DNA from: Clostridia bacterium
GTDB lineage: Bacteria > Bacillota > Clostridia > Christensenellales > Aristaeellaceae
Direction of reading: 5' to 3'
NCBI GenBank assembly: GCA_017547285.1
Contig: JAFYQB010000160.1
Location: 1-64,000, forward strand
Length of the DNA: 64,000 bases
Below, one piece after another: positions 52,218 through 61,586 of this stretch. The position numbers and the translations under genes are program-made. The first letter of the stretch is position 1; the number at the start of each line of letters is the position of its first letter. Under the pieces are notes generated by a model that ran no database searches, was not told the origin of the DNA, and worked only from the letters and a program-made list of their open reading frames with translations.

Positions 52218-53285
52218 GTGCTGCATATCATCCTCTTGGCAATTGTATTATTGGCGATGTTAGGTGCAAAGCCTCAATATAGGCCGCTTAATGGTTTTGC
52301 TTTTATTATTTTGTTTGTCTTTGCGGCTATTCGATATGACTTCGGTAACGATTACATGGGATATTATGAACACTTTCAAGTAATTAAGTTAACTGGAGAA
52401 AGTCATTTTGAAAAGGAATGGCTATATACCGCGCTGAACGAGCTTTCGCCAAACTTCTTTTTTATGGTTGCATTAATGAGTTTGGCATTTGTTATTGTTC
52501 TTTGGAGGTTAGTTAATAAACAAGTTTTTCCTGAATTGGTATGGGCTGCGCTGGCAATCTTATTGTTTAATCCTTACTTGTTTTTGATGGATTTGTCGGC
52601 AATGCGGCAGACCATGGCATTGGTTATGTTTATAATTGCGGTTGGATTTGCAAACAAACAAAGAATTATCTTTTATTGTCTTTTAATATGTGCTGCCATG
52701 TTGTTTCACAGTAGCGCAATTATTTTGCTTCCGTTTTATTTTTGGGCAAACGATAAAAAAGTATCAAGGGTAGGTTCATGCGTAATAGCAGGAGTTATTC
52801 TTCTTTTGCTGTTTAGTCCTACTGTGATTATGGATATTATTGAGCAAGCGCTAACACTTTTTGATTCAAAAAACTACGAACACTATTTTAGTCAAGGCAT
52901 GCAAAATTCTGTGCGTGCTACATTGCTTACATCGATAAGTTTAATATATATATTGATTAATCTCCCGGAATTGGAAGGAAACGCTTTGCGCAACGCAAAA
53001 TTATGGTGCATTGGTATTTCGTTCAATGTATTGGCTTATCGTATATCCATGCTGACTAGAATGGAAATGTATTTTACGATTTTTTCGATTGTGGCATTTC
53101 CTATGATGATAAAAAATAGTTGGAAAGTAGCCCAAAGGCATAGTAAACTATATAATTTCATAAATCAGTGGGCTTTGCCAGCCTTGATCATTTTGGTATA
53201 TGCGCTTCGCTACTATTCATTCTTTACTAATCCTATGTGGGAAGATTTTTATCAGTACCAAACAATAATTGGATTATCAATGTGA
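52218..53285 (+). CDS. EpsG-family polysaccharide polymerase
   Basis: A 355-residue membrane protein with about nine TM segments. It contains FAAIRYDFGNDYMGYYEHF near 34-52, the EpsG family hallmark (R-x-D-x-G-x-D-Y), and MDLSAMRQTMAL near 128. EpsG proteins polymerise or flip repeat units in Firmicutes exopolysaccharide clusters. GTG 52218 is used because the frame is closed by TAA just upstream; a weak alternative is ATG near 52,257. It is the most AT-rich gene of the locus. Confidence 0.85.
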   Translation: MLHIILLAIVLLAMLGAKPQYRPLNGFAFIILFVFAAIRYDFGNDYMGYYEHFQVIKLTGESHFEKEWLYTALNELSPNFFFMVALMSLAFVIVLWRLVNKQVFPELVWAALAILLFNPYLFLMDLSAMRQTMALVMFIIAVGFANKQRIIFYCLLICAAMLFHSSAIILLPFYFWANDKKVSRVGSCVIAGVILLLLFSPTVIMDIIEQALTLFDSKNYEHYFSQGMQNSVRATLLTSISLIYILINLPELEGNALRNAKLWCIGISFNVLAYRISMLTRMEMYFTIFSIVAFPMMIKNSWKVAQRHSKLYNFINQWALPALIILVYALRYYSFFTNPMWEDFYQYQTIIGLSM

Positions 53286-53300
53286 GGGAGCTTGGTATAC

Positions 53301-54509
53301 GTGAAAATACTAGGCATCAATTCCGTTCCCTATGGCAGTACCTGCCGTATCATGCTGGGCGTCAAAAGTGTTGCAGAAAAGCATGGTATCCATGTGGACA
53401 CTGCAAGTGGCTATTCATATCATCCTGTCAAAGACCTGCCGGATCAGCATATTCCTGTTGGCGGAATGGTTGGGAAATTGCTGCACACCCGGTTGGCGCG
53501 TTTTACGGGTTATCATGGTTGCTTTTCGCATTTTGCTACTTGGCGTTTGCTGAGGAAAATTCAAAAAGAGCAGTACGATATCATCCATCTTCATAATATT
53601 CACGGCTGGTATTTGAATTTTCCCATGCTGACTCGCTACATCAAGAAGAACAATATCAAAGTGATTTGGACACTTCATGATTGTTGGTCTTTTACTGGTC
53701 AATGTCCGCATTATGCCATGATTGGCTGTGAAAAATGGAAAACGCATTGCTTTGATTGCCCGCAATGCAAAGACTATCCAAGAGTGGATATCGATCGCTC
53801 TGAACGAATGTACGACTTGAAAAAGAAATGGTTTACCGGAATGAATGCTGTGCTGGTAACACCATCCCAATGGCTTGCCGGCCAGGTCAAGCAGTCGTTC
53901 CTAAAGGACTATCCTGTCAAAGTTATTCATAATGGTATTGATCTGGACATCTTTCAACCAACAGAAAGCGATTTTAAGCAGAAATACCATTGCGAAGGCA
54001 AAAAATTGGTCCTTGGGGTTTCCATGGACTGGGGCGTTAAAAAAGGCCTTGATGTTTTTGTTGAACTGGCCAACCGACTGCCTAAAGCTTATCAGGTGGT
54101 GCTGGTTGGCGGTAACGAAAAAACGGATCGTCAGCTGCCCGCTAACGTAATCTCCATCCACAGAACGCAAAATCAAAAAGAATTAGCCGAAATTTACACC
54201 GCAGCGGATGTGTTTGTGAATCCCACGAGGGAGGATACCTTTCCGACTGTCAATATCGAATCGTTGGCTTGCGGTACACCCATTGTAACCTTTGAAACCG
54301 GCGGAAGCCCGGAAATCATTGATGAAAATTGCGGTATGGTGGTTCCTTGCAATGATGTAGCTGCATTGGAAAAAGCCATTCAATATGTTTGTGAGGAAAA
54401 GCCGTTTTCTCAGGAAGCGTGTGTCAGGCGAGCGAAATGCTTTGAAAAGAACGAAAAGTTCCGGGAATATGTTGAGCTCTATCAGGAATTGATGGAAAAG
54501 AACCTCTAA
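53301..54509 (+). CDS. Glycosyltransferase family 4
   Basis: A 402-residue GT-B enzyme. The N-terminal half has DIIHLHNIHGWYLN and WTLHDCWSFTGQC. The C-terminal half has VKVIHNGIDLDIFQP (about 212-226), GVSMDWGVKKGLD, and FVNPTREDTFPTVNIESLACG with the conserved ExxxxxxE pair. ATG-less start GTG 53301 has GAGGGAG ten bases upstream. It adds a further sugar to the repeat unit. Confidence 0.88.
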   Translation: MKILGINSVPYGSTCRIMLGVKSVAEKHGIHVDTASGYSYHPVKDLPDQHIPVGGMVGKLLHTRLARFTGYHGCFSHFATWRLLRKIQKEQYDIIHLHNIHGWYLNFPMLTRYIKKNNIKVIWTLHDCWSFTGQCPHYAMIGCEKWKTHCFDCPQCKDYPRVDIDRSERMYDLKKKWFTGMNAVLVTPSQWLAGQVKQSFLKDYPVKVIHNGIDLDIFQPTESDFKQKYHCEGKKLVLGVSMDWGVKKGLDVFVELANRLPKAYQVVLVGGNEKTDRQLPANVISIHRTQNQKELAEIYTAADVFVNPTREDTFPTVNIESLACGTPIVTFETGGSPEIIDENCGMVVPCNDVAALEKAIQYVCEEKPFSQEACVRRAKCFEKNEKFREYVELYQELMEKNL

Positions 54510-54522
54510 AGGGCGTGAGTGA

Positions 54523-55692
54523 ATGCAAATCACCTTCATCTCCAACTACCTCAACCACCACCAGCTGCCCATCTGCCTTGCTTTGGACAAGCTGACCGGC
54601 GGCAAGTTCACCTTCGTGGCAACAACGCCTGTGCCTCAGGCACGTTTGAATTTGGGCTACCACGACATGAACAAGCAGTATCCCTTTGTGCTTACCACGT
54701 ACGACAGCGCGGAAAATGCACGGCTGGCACAGGCGCTGGCTGTCAAAAGCGATGTGGTTATCATTGGTTCTGCGCCGGATGGATACATCACCCAGCGGCT
54801 TAAGCAGCGTAAGCTGACCTTCCGGTATTGCGAGCGGTTTTACAAGCAGGGGCTTACGCTCAAGCGGTTTCCGCGCGCGGCGGCGTCGGCGTGGCTGCAT
54901 CACGGCCGGTTTATGCGCAAGCCCATCCACATGCTTTGCGCCAGCGCGTATACGGCTGCGGATTGCGCGGTGTTTGGCAATTATGTGGGGCGTACCTACA
55001 AGTGGGGCTACTTTCCGCAGGTCAAACAGCAGAATGTGGATGCGCTGTTGGCGCGCAAACGCCGCAACAGCAGGCCGGTTCTTTTGTGGGCAGGCCGTAT
55101 GCTTGACTGGAAACACCCCGAGGCGGCCATCCACGTGGCGGAACGCCTGAAAAAAGACGGCGTTGATTTTGAGCTGCGCATTATTGGCAACGGCGAACTG
55201 GAAAAGCAGCTGCAAACGTGGATCCGCCAGAAAAACCTGGAAGATTGTGTGCGGATGCTGGGCTCCATGTCCCCCGAGGCGGTGCGCGATCATATGGAGA
55301 GTGCGGATATCTTCCTGTTTACCAGCGATTTTAACGAGGGCTGGGGCGCTGTGCTGAATGAATCCATGAACAGTGCGTGCGCTGTGGTGGCCAGCCATGC
55401 CATTGGTTCGGCGCCCTTCCTGCTGGAGGACGGCCAGAACGGCTTTATTTACAAAAATGGCGATGAAAACAGCCTGTACGCCCGCGTTGCACAGCTGCTG
55501 AAACAGCCGGAACTGCGGGAAACACTGGGGCGGAATGCCTATCAGACCCTTGCGGAAAAGTGGAATGCGGATGTTGCTGCACAACGGTTTATGGCGCTTT
55601 CGCAGGCTTTGCTGGATGGGAAGAGCGACGACTTATTTGTGAATGGACCTTGCAGTAAAGCTAAGATATTGAAAAATGGGTGGTATAAGTGA
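54523..55692 (+). CDS. Glycosyltransferase family 4 (second)
   Basis: A 389-residue GT-B enzyme. It has a C-terminal domain with LLWAGRMLDWKHPEAAIHVA (about 187-206), LRIIGNGELEKQLQ and FLFTSDFNEGWGAVLNESM with the catalytic-type Glu pair. It returns to high GC after the AT-rich epsG region, so it likely has a different origin. It overlaps the flippase gene by 4 bases (GTGA). Confidence 0.88.
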   Translation: MQITFISNYLNHHQLPICLALDKLTGGKFTFVATTPVPQARLNLGYHDMNKQYPFVLTTYDSAENARLAQALAVKSDVVIIGSAPDGYITQRLKQRKLTFRYCERFYKQGLTLKRFPRAAASAWLHHGRFMRKPIHMLCASAYTAADCAVFGNYVGRTYKWGYFPQVKQQNVDALLARKRRNSRPVLLWAGRMLDWKHPEAAIHVAERLKKDGVDFELRIIGNGELEKQLQTWIRQKNLEDCVRMLGSMSPEAVRDHMESADIFLFTSDFNEGWGAVLNESMNSACAVVASHAIGSAPFLLEDGQNGFIYKNGDENSLYARVAQLLKQPELRETLGRNAYQTLAEKWNADVAAQRFMALSQALLDGKSDDLFVNGPCSKAKILKNGWYK

Positions 55693-56999
55693 TAGGGAAA
55701 CTATCGGCAGTCTTGAAAAACAAGACGATTAAAAATGCGGGATATCTGATTGCAGGTAAGGTTATCCAAATGATGTTTGGCTTGGTGGTTACGCTGCTTA
55801 CTGCCAGATATTTGGGTCCGTCAAACTATGGCCTGATTAGCTATGCAGGTGCCTATACGGCCTTTTTTACTGCAATATGTACATTAGGCATCAATAATGT
55901 GCTTGTAAAGGAATTCGTTGATCATCCGGGCGAAGAAGGCATGGTGATTGGTACAACGCTTGGCCTTAGGGCTGCTTCAAGCATTTTTTCTTCGCTTGCA
56001 ATTATCGGGATCACTTGTTTTATTGATGCGGGGGAACCGGTTACCATAGCGGTTGTTGCTTTGGCGAGCCTCGGTATGGTGTTCCACATTGTTGAAGCCT
56101 TCAATTATTGGTTTCAATCAAGGCTGCAATCAAAAGTTACGGCGATGGCTACATTGTGCGCCTATATGATTGCTTCTGTTTATAAAGTTTTTTTGCTTGT
56201 AACCGGGAAGGGTGTTTTGCTGTTTGCGCTGGCAACTTCTTTGGACTATTTTTGTTTAGGTATTATTCTATTCAGTCAGTATAAAAAGCACAACGGCGGA
56301 AAACTACAGTTTTCATGGGAGTATGGTAAAAAACTGTTTGGCAAAAGCAAGCATTTTATTTTGTCTGGTATGATGATTGCCATCTATGGTCAAACAGATA
56401 AACTGATGCTGAAACAAATGATCGGCGAAGCAGAAATCGGTTACTATGCTACGGCAGTTTCGATTTGCGGAATGTGGTGTTTTATTCTTAGTGCAATTAT
56501 TGATTCTGTATATCCTTCTATCATGGAGGCTGCTAAAGCAAAAAATGAGGAGGCCTTCCGTAAACGAAATATTCAGTTGTATGCACTGGTATTTTACATT
56601 TCGGTTTTTGTGTCCATCTGTTTTACGGTTTTGGCGGAAATTGTGGTAGGCATTCTTTATGGCAAGAGCTATCTGCCAGCTGTTGTGCCGCTCAGGATTA
56701 TTACATGGTACACGGCTTTTTCCTATTTGGGCGTAGCACGAAATGCATGGGTAGTTGCAAAAGAAAGGCAAAAATACTTATTCAGCATCTATGCGGCATC
56801 TGCGGTGGCGAATGTGGTTTTGAACTTGCTGCTGATTCCTGCTATGGGAGCGGCCGGTGCAGCAATCGCTTCGCTGGTGGCGCAGGTGTTTACAACGTTG
56901 GTTGTGCCATTCTTTATCAAAGACATGAAGGAAAACTCATTGATGATTTTGGATGCAATTATGCTTAAAGACGTACTGTGGAAAAAGCAGGAGGGGTAA
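55689..56999 (+). CDS. Wzx-type lipid-linked oligosaccharide flippase
   Basis: A 436-residue polytopic membrane protein of the MATE/polysaccharide transporter class, with about 12-14 TM segments. The N-terminus GYLIAGKVIQMMFGLVVTLL and ARYLGPSNYGLISYAG are typical of Wzx proteins. It moves the finished repeat unit across the membrane for polymerisation. GTG 55689 overlaps the previous stop. Confidence 0.9.
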   Translation: MIGKLSAVLKNKTIKNAGYLIAGKVIQMMFGLVVTLLTARYLGPSNYGLISYAGAYTAFFTAICTLGINNVLVKEFVDHPGEEGMVIGTTLGLRAASSIFSSLAIIGITCFIDAGEPVTIAVVALASLGMVFHIVEAFNYWFQSRLQSKVTAMATLCAYMIASVYKVFLLVTGKGVLLFALATSLDYFCLGIILFSQYKKHNGGKLQFSWEYGKKLFGKSKHFILSGMMIAIYGQTDKLMLKQMIGEAEIGYYATAVSICGMWCFILSAIIDSVYPSIMEAAKAKNEEAFRKRNIQLYALVFYISVFVSICFTVLAEIVVGILYGKSYLPAVVPLRIITWYTAFSYLGVARNAWVVAKERQKYLFSIYAASAVANVVLNLLLIPAMGAAGAAIASLVAQVFTTLVVPFFIKDMKENSLMILDAIMLKDVLWKKQEG

Positions 57000-57083
57000 T
57001 AAACGGCGAAATGAAAATTGTGATACGTATGTAAAGTAAAAACACGTAAGCGTGAAGTGCTGAATGTATAGTAGGAGGATATA

Positions 57084-57908
57084 ATGGAGTACTTAAGAGA
57101 ACTTCAAAAAGTAGAAACGGAAATTCTGGATGAAATAGTGCGTGTGTGTGAAGAAAATGAGCTGGATTATTTTTTGATTGGTGGAACATTACTTGGTGCA
57201 GTCCGTCATAAAGGGTTTATTCCATGGGATGACGATTTGGATATTGTTATGCCTAGAGATAGCTTTGACCGTTTTATTCGCTTGTGTCAAAAAGGTTGTT
57301 TAAGTGAGGAGTATTATTTGCACAGTAAGGAAACCGATCCTGAGTATTGGCTGATTTTTCCGAAAGTGCGAAAAAAGAATACGATTTTTGATGAAAAAAA
57401 TATTGCACATTTAGATGTTCCCAAAGGAATATATGTTGACATTTTTCCTTTGGATGACGCTAAGAAGGAGCAATCTCCGGGAAAATGGCTTAGGACAAAA
57501 ATGATTAAGTATATTAACGCTGTTTTATGTTATAAAAAGAAAATACCTGTAATAAGCCGCAGCAAGAAATTGTGTTGCGTTCCATTTGGTTGGATGCCTA
57601 TGATTTGGCTTTCAACAATTCAAAGCAGACTTATGCAAATGGAAAATGGTAAGAATGCCGAATACTTTGTGAACTATGGAAGTAACTATAAAACAGTAAA
57701 ACAAACGATGCGTAAAGAAGTTTATTTTCCGCCGTGCAAGTTGGAATTTGAAGGGAAACTATACAATTGTCCTAACGACTGGGAGTATGTGTTGAAAAGA
57801 ATTTTTGGCCCTAACTATATGCAATTACCCCCGATTGAAAAGAGGGTAACACATCGCCCAGTAAGAATTTGTTTTGATACTAGACTGGAGGGAAAAAATT
57901 ATGACTGA
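57084..57908 (+). CDS. LicD-family phosphotransferase
   Basis: A 274-residue protein with the LicD nucleotidyltransferase-fold signature: FLIGGTLLGAVRHKGFIPWD near 31-50, then DDLDIVMPR, with the metal-binding DDDLD. LicD proteins transfer phosphocholine or related phospho-alcohols from CDP-activated donors to sugars. The gene directly downstream encodes a cytidylyltransferase that could supply such a donor. Clearly AT-richer than the flanking glycosyltransferase and NTP_transf_5 genes. AGGAGGA precedes ATG 57084. Confidence 0.88.
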   Translation: MEYLRELQKVETEILDEIVRVCEENELDYFLIGGTLLGAVRHKGFIPWDDDLDIVMPRDSFDRFIRLCQKGCLSEEYYLHSKETDPEYWLIFPKVRKKNTIFDEKNIAHLDVPKGIYVDIFPLDDAKKEQSPGKWLRTKMIKYINAVLCYKKKIPVISRSKKLCCVPFGWMPMIWLSTIQSRLMQMENGKNAEYFVNYGSNYKTVKQTMRKEVYFPPCKLEFEGKLYNCPNDWEYVLKRIFGPNYMQLPPIEKRVTHRPVRICFDTRLEGKNYD

Positions 57909-58353
57909 TAAAACAATAGTCGTTGGATATACGACAGGTGTGTTTGACATGTTTCATATTGGGCACCTTAATATATTAAGAAAGGCCAAAGAGCAATGTG
58001 ATTTTTTAATCGTAGGCGTAAGTACTGATGAATTGGTGCAAGTTGAGAAAAAGAAAACACCTATTATTCCATATGAAGAACGAGCAGCAATAGTTTCATC
58101 AATTAGATATGTAGATAAAGTTATCCCACAGGTAGATAAGAATAAATTTGCTGCGTGGGAAAAATTGGGATTTCAAAAAATGTTTGTAGGGAATGATTGG
58201 CAGGGGACACCTCAGTGGATAAAATTTGAAGAACAATTAGCTCCCTATGGTGTAGAAATCGTTTATTTGCCACATACAGATGGAATTTCAAGTACGGAAT
58301 TGGCTCAAATAATCTATAATATAGACCAAAATCAACACGAGACAAATAAATAA
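57901..58353 (+). CDS. Cytidylyltransferase, TagD/glycerol-3-phosphate type
   Basis: A 150-residue enzyme of the nucleotidyltransferase superfamily. GVFDMFHIGHLNILRKAK (about 13-30) contains the HxGH motif and ISSTE (about 134-138) the second signature. TagD-like enzymes make CDP-glycerol; close relatives make CDP-choline or CDP-ribitol. ATG 57901 has GGAGGG upstream and overlaps licD by 8 bases, so the two are coupled and probably decorate the polysaccharide with a phospho-alcohol. Confidence 0.85.
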   Translation: MTDKTIVVGYTTGVFDMFHIGHLNILRKAKEQCDFLIVGVSTDELVQVEKKKTPIIPYEERAAIVSSIRYVDKVIPQVDKNKFAAWEKLGFQKMFVGNDWQGTPQWIKFEEQLAPYGVEIVYLPHTDGISSTELAQIIYNIDQNQHETNK

Positions 58354-58435
58354 GGCATAAGAAATCTTATTATTCTTCTAGTAGAATTAAAGATAATGTG
58401 CTATAACTCCATCAATGTAGGAGCAAATCACTACC

Positions 58436-59704
58436 ATGACTCAAGAATTTCACCAAATGCTGCAGCTGGCGGCCATGGGCGCGACCGGGCATTCGATTGA
58501 GATGGAGCAAACGGACATCGAATGGGAAAAGGTTGTGGAAGCGGCCAGGCAGCAGAAGGTTGACTGCTATGTGGCCTGTGCACTGAAAAAGCACAAGCAG
58601 CTGCCCTGCCCGGCGGAGATCTGCGCGAGGCTTATCCGGGAGGCGCGGAGTCTTCTGTTTTCCAACGCGCTGCACAGAAGCGCCGTTATCCGCCTGCTGG
58701 AAAAAATGGAGGCGGAGGGCATTCATGCCGTGCTGCTGAAGGGCTATGCCATTTCAGAGTGTTATGCGCTGCCCGAAAGCCGTACCTGCGGTGACGTGGA
58801 TATCTGGATCCATCCCAAAGACGAGGCGCGGGCCTGCGCGTTCATGAAGAAACAGGGCTTTGCGGTGGAGCCGCGGCGGGAAAACGGGCATCATGCGGTT
58901 TGTCATCACCCCGTGCTGGGGTATGTGGAACTGCATGTGATCCTGTATGACGAGATCGTGGAGGACATATGGTTCGGGAAAATGGATGGCACGGAGTATA
59001 TCCGCGAGCCTCACAGGGCTGTTGATACGCAGGACGGCAGGTATTTTACGCTTGGGTATACGGACCACTTTGTGTTTCTGGTGCTGCATATGATCAAACA
59101 CTTTATTTTGAGCGGCCTGACGGCTCAAATGCTGTTTGATACGGCGCTGTATTTCAAAAATTATGCAGACAAAATGGACGTTGACAGGGTGTGGAATACC
59201 ATCAGCAGCTTACATTATGACAAGCTGTTTCAATGCATTTTGTGGGCTATGATCCGGTACTGCGGTTTCTGCGCGGAGGATTTTCCCGGAATCTGCGCGG
59301 AAATGCCCGAACTGGCGGAGAACGTGATGACCGACCTGGAAGAGGGCGGCTGGATGGGCTATGCCGATAAAAAAGCCCGCGAAGAGGGCTGGCATGAATA
59401 TAACCGAAGCCTGCTGGTCAGGGACAAAAGCAAGGCGGGGTATTGGCGGTATATGCTCAAATGGAAGCTGGGACAGATCAAATACGCCCTTTTCCCGGGA
59501 CGCAATACGCTGGAAAAACAGTATCCTGTGCTGAAAAAATGGCCGCTCCTGATGCCTGCAGTGTGGGTGTACAGGCTGTTTGCCAGAGGGATCAGATCTG
59601 TGCGGAAAGGACTGCTGACCTCCTATCTGGTGGTGAATGAAGCGGAAATCAATGACACTGCTCAAAAACGTGTTGCTCTGTTCCGCAAACTGGACATGAT
59701 GTAA
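58436..59704 (+). CDS. NTP_transf_5-type nucleotidyltransferase family protein, copy 1
   Basis: A 422-residue protein. HAVLLKGYAISECYALPESR, then TCGDVDIWI, at about 101-131 gives the K-G and D-x-D pattern of the PF14907 nucleotidyltransferase-like family. A helical C-terminal half includes HMIKHFILSGL and ends near a basic amphipathic stretch. Such proteins accompany HprK-like kinases in lasso and related peptide clusters, where a role in adding phosphate or nucleotide groups has been suggested. High GC, unlike the genes just before it. Confidence 0.8.
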   Translation: MTQEFHQMLQLAAMGATGHSIEMEQTDIEWEKVVEAARQQKVDCYVACALKKHKQLPCPAEICARLIREARSLLFSNALHRSAVIRLLEKMEAEGIHAVLLKGYAISECYALPESRTCGDVDIWIHPKDEARACAFMKKQGFAVEPRRENGHHAVCHHPVLGYVELHVILYDEIVEDIWFGKMDGTEYIREPHRAVDTQDGRYFTLGYTDHFVFLVLHMIKHFILSGLTAQMLFDTALYFKNYADKMDVDRVWNTISSLHYDKLFQCILWAMIRYCGFCAEDFPGICAEMPELAENVMTDLEEGGWMGYADKKAREEGWHEYNRSLLVRDKSKAGYWRYMLKWKLGQIKYALFPGRNTLEKQYPVLKKWPLLMPAVWVYRLFARGIRSVRKGLLTSYLVVNEAEINDTAQKRVALFRKLDMM

Positions 59705-59726
59705 GCACGCAGAAAGGGAGGCTGAA

Positions 59727-61016
59727 ATGAATATGACGGAAACCGGAAATCAAATGCAACGGCCTCTTCAGGATTTGCTGCGTGTGGCGGCGGCCGGAGC
59801 GCGCGGAACGGACTGCGGGGCCTTGAATGTTGATTGGCAGTCCCTTGTGCCGCTGGCAGCTGAACAGGGGATTACCGGACTGGTGGCCTGCGCTGTGCTG
59901 AAATCCCCCCGGCTTGCATGTCCGGATCCTCTGAAACAGTATTTGATAAGCGCTATGCGAACGGAGGCTTCGGTGCAGCTGATCAGGCAGCAGCGCATCC
60001 TTCATCTGCTGGCCGAAATGAAGCAGGAAGGAATCGAAACGAAACTCCTCAAGGGTTATGCGGTTGGCAGACATTATGCGCATCCGGAATGCCGTGGTTC
60101 TGTGGATACCGATCTGCTGATTGACATTCGTGCGGAAAAGAAAGCGATCCGCTTTTTGGAGGAGCGCGGCTTCCGCGTTTCGCCCCGCGCAGCCACCAGC
60201 CAGCATGCGGTCTGTCAGCACAAAAAATACGGCATGGTCGAGCTGCATGTTGCACCGTATGCCGAATTGATACGGGAAATATGGTTTCAGGGCCTGAATG
60301 CTGAAACGCTGATCCAGGAAGCGTGCGTGACGGTGGAGACACCGGATGGCAGCTATACATCGCTGGGCTATACGGATCACCTGATCTTTCTTACGCTGCA
60401 CATGGCCAAACACTTTATTCTGAGCGGCCTGACCGTGCGGATGATGCTGGATATCGCGCTGTTTTTTTCGTGCGATAAGGAACGGATTGATTCAAAGCGC
60501 TTTTGGGATACGATGAACAGGCTGGGATACGCGCAGCTGGTCAATTGTATTCTGTGGGCTGTGATCCTGTACGGCGGCTTCCGGACAGACGATTTTCCGG
60601 GCTGTGCCGGTGAAGCGCCTGAGCAGATACCGCTGATTTTCGATGACCTGCTGGAAGGCGGGTATATGGGCGCGCGTAAAGAAAAAGAACGCTATGCGGG
60701 CGGAATGGAGTATAACCGTCAGCTGCTCATGAAAAACAGAACCGCTGCGGGTTATAGGCTGTATATGTGGGGATGGAAGATCAAGGGCGGCATGAAATCG
60801 ATGTTTCCCAGCCGGAAAACGCTTGCGGAAATGTATCCGTTGGTTAAAAAAAGCGACCTGCTCACTCCGGTCATGCGTGTGTATCATATGTTTGCTTTCC
60901 CGATCCGTAAACTGTGTTCAGACCTGCTCAAACAGGAAATACGCTCAAATGAAAGTGCAATAAGCCCAGAATCCAGGAAAAGACTGGAGCTGTTCAGAGA
61001 ATTGAAAATGCTGTAA
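59727..61016 (+). CDS. NTP_transf_5-type nucleotidyltransferase family protein, copy 2
   Basis: A 429-residue paralogue of the preceding gene, collinear over its full length. It has IETKLLKGYAVGRHYAHPEC, then RGSVDTDLLIDI, YGMVELHVAPYAELIREIWF and HMAKHFILSGLTVRMMLD. The active-site-like D-x-D is kept (DTD). The two copies probably arose by tandem duplication and have clearly diverged, so they may have different substrates. GGGAGG lies seven bases before ATG 59727. Confidence 0.8.
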   Translation: MNMTETGNQMQRPLQDLLRVAAAGARGTDCGALNVDWQSLVPLAAEQGITGLVACAVLKSPRLACPDPLKQYLISAMRTEASVQLIRQQRILHLLAEMKQEGIETKLLKGYAVGRHYAHPECRGSVDTDLLIDIRAEKKAIRFLEERGFRVSPRAATSQHAVCQHKKYGMVELHVAPYAELIREIWFQGLNAETLIQEACVTVETPDGSYTSLGYTDHLIFLTLHMAKHFILSGLTVRMMLDIALFFSCDKERIDSKRFWDTMNRLGYAQLVNCILWAVILYGGFRTDDFPGCAGEAPEQIPLIFDDLLEGGYMGARKEKERYAGGMEYNRQLLMKNRTAAGYRLYMWGWKIKGGMKSMFPSRKTLAEMYPLVKKSDLLTPVMRVYHMFAFPIRKLCSDLLKQEIRSNESAISPESRKRLELFRELKML

Positions 61017-61034
61017 TTCCGTTGGGAGATGAAT

Positions 61035-61586
61035 ATGTACCAGATTGCGATAATTACTGCGCTTGTTGCCGGAATGGCTGCTGCAGTTTCTATGATGAAG
61101 AAACGCCTGCCCAAACGGCTGTTTGGGCAAATGATTTGGCTGATGTTTGCGGTGTACATTGTCGGGAATTTGTATTTTACGCTGCTTTCGCGCGTGCCGG
61201 GGTCGGGGACGCAGCTGGATTTGCAGCCATTTCAAACATATGCCAAATTGTTCGAATGGAGAGAGGCCGGTTTTGAAAATGCAACCGGATTTGCTGCGGC
61301 GTTTTTGAAGGATACGTCTCCGTTCGTGGGTGTTTTTCTCAATGTTCTGCTGTATTGCCCGCTTGGCTATCTGCTTCACATTTTGTTACCGAAGCTGAAG
61401 CTGCGCTATATTGTTCTGATTGGCTGCCTGTGTTCCGTTGCTACAGAAGCCACGCAGTATTTTTTCAAAATGGGCTGGTGCGAAACGGATGATGTGATCC
61501 ATAATACGCTGGGTACGGCTGCCGGCATATGGCTGTGGAATCGCCAGCTGAAAAGCTCAACAAGAGGAGGTCATACAGATGACTGA
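61035..61586 (+). CDS. VanZ-family membrane protein
   Basis: A 183-residue protein with four to five TM segments. It carries FLNVLLYCPLGYLLHILLP (N-x-x-x-x-x-P-x-G) and CSVATEATQYFF...DDVIHNTLGTAAG, the typical VanZ pattern of (T/S)E..Q and D(D/V).(N/H)N.lG. VanZ-like proteins occur in glycopeptide-resistance and cell-surface clusters; biochemical role unclear. ATG 61035 is better spaced from GGGAG than ATG 61029. Confidence 0.82.
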   Translation: MYQIAIITALVAGMAAAVSMMKKRLPKRLFGQMIWLMFAVYIVGNLYFTLLSRVPGSGTQLDLQPFQTYAKLFEWREAGFENATGFAAAFLKDTSPFVGVFLNVLLYCPLGYLLHILLPKLKLRYIVLIGCLCSVATEATQYFFKMGWCETDDVIHNTLGTAAGIWLWNRQLKSSTRGGHTDD

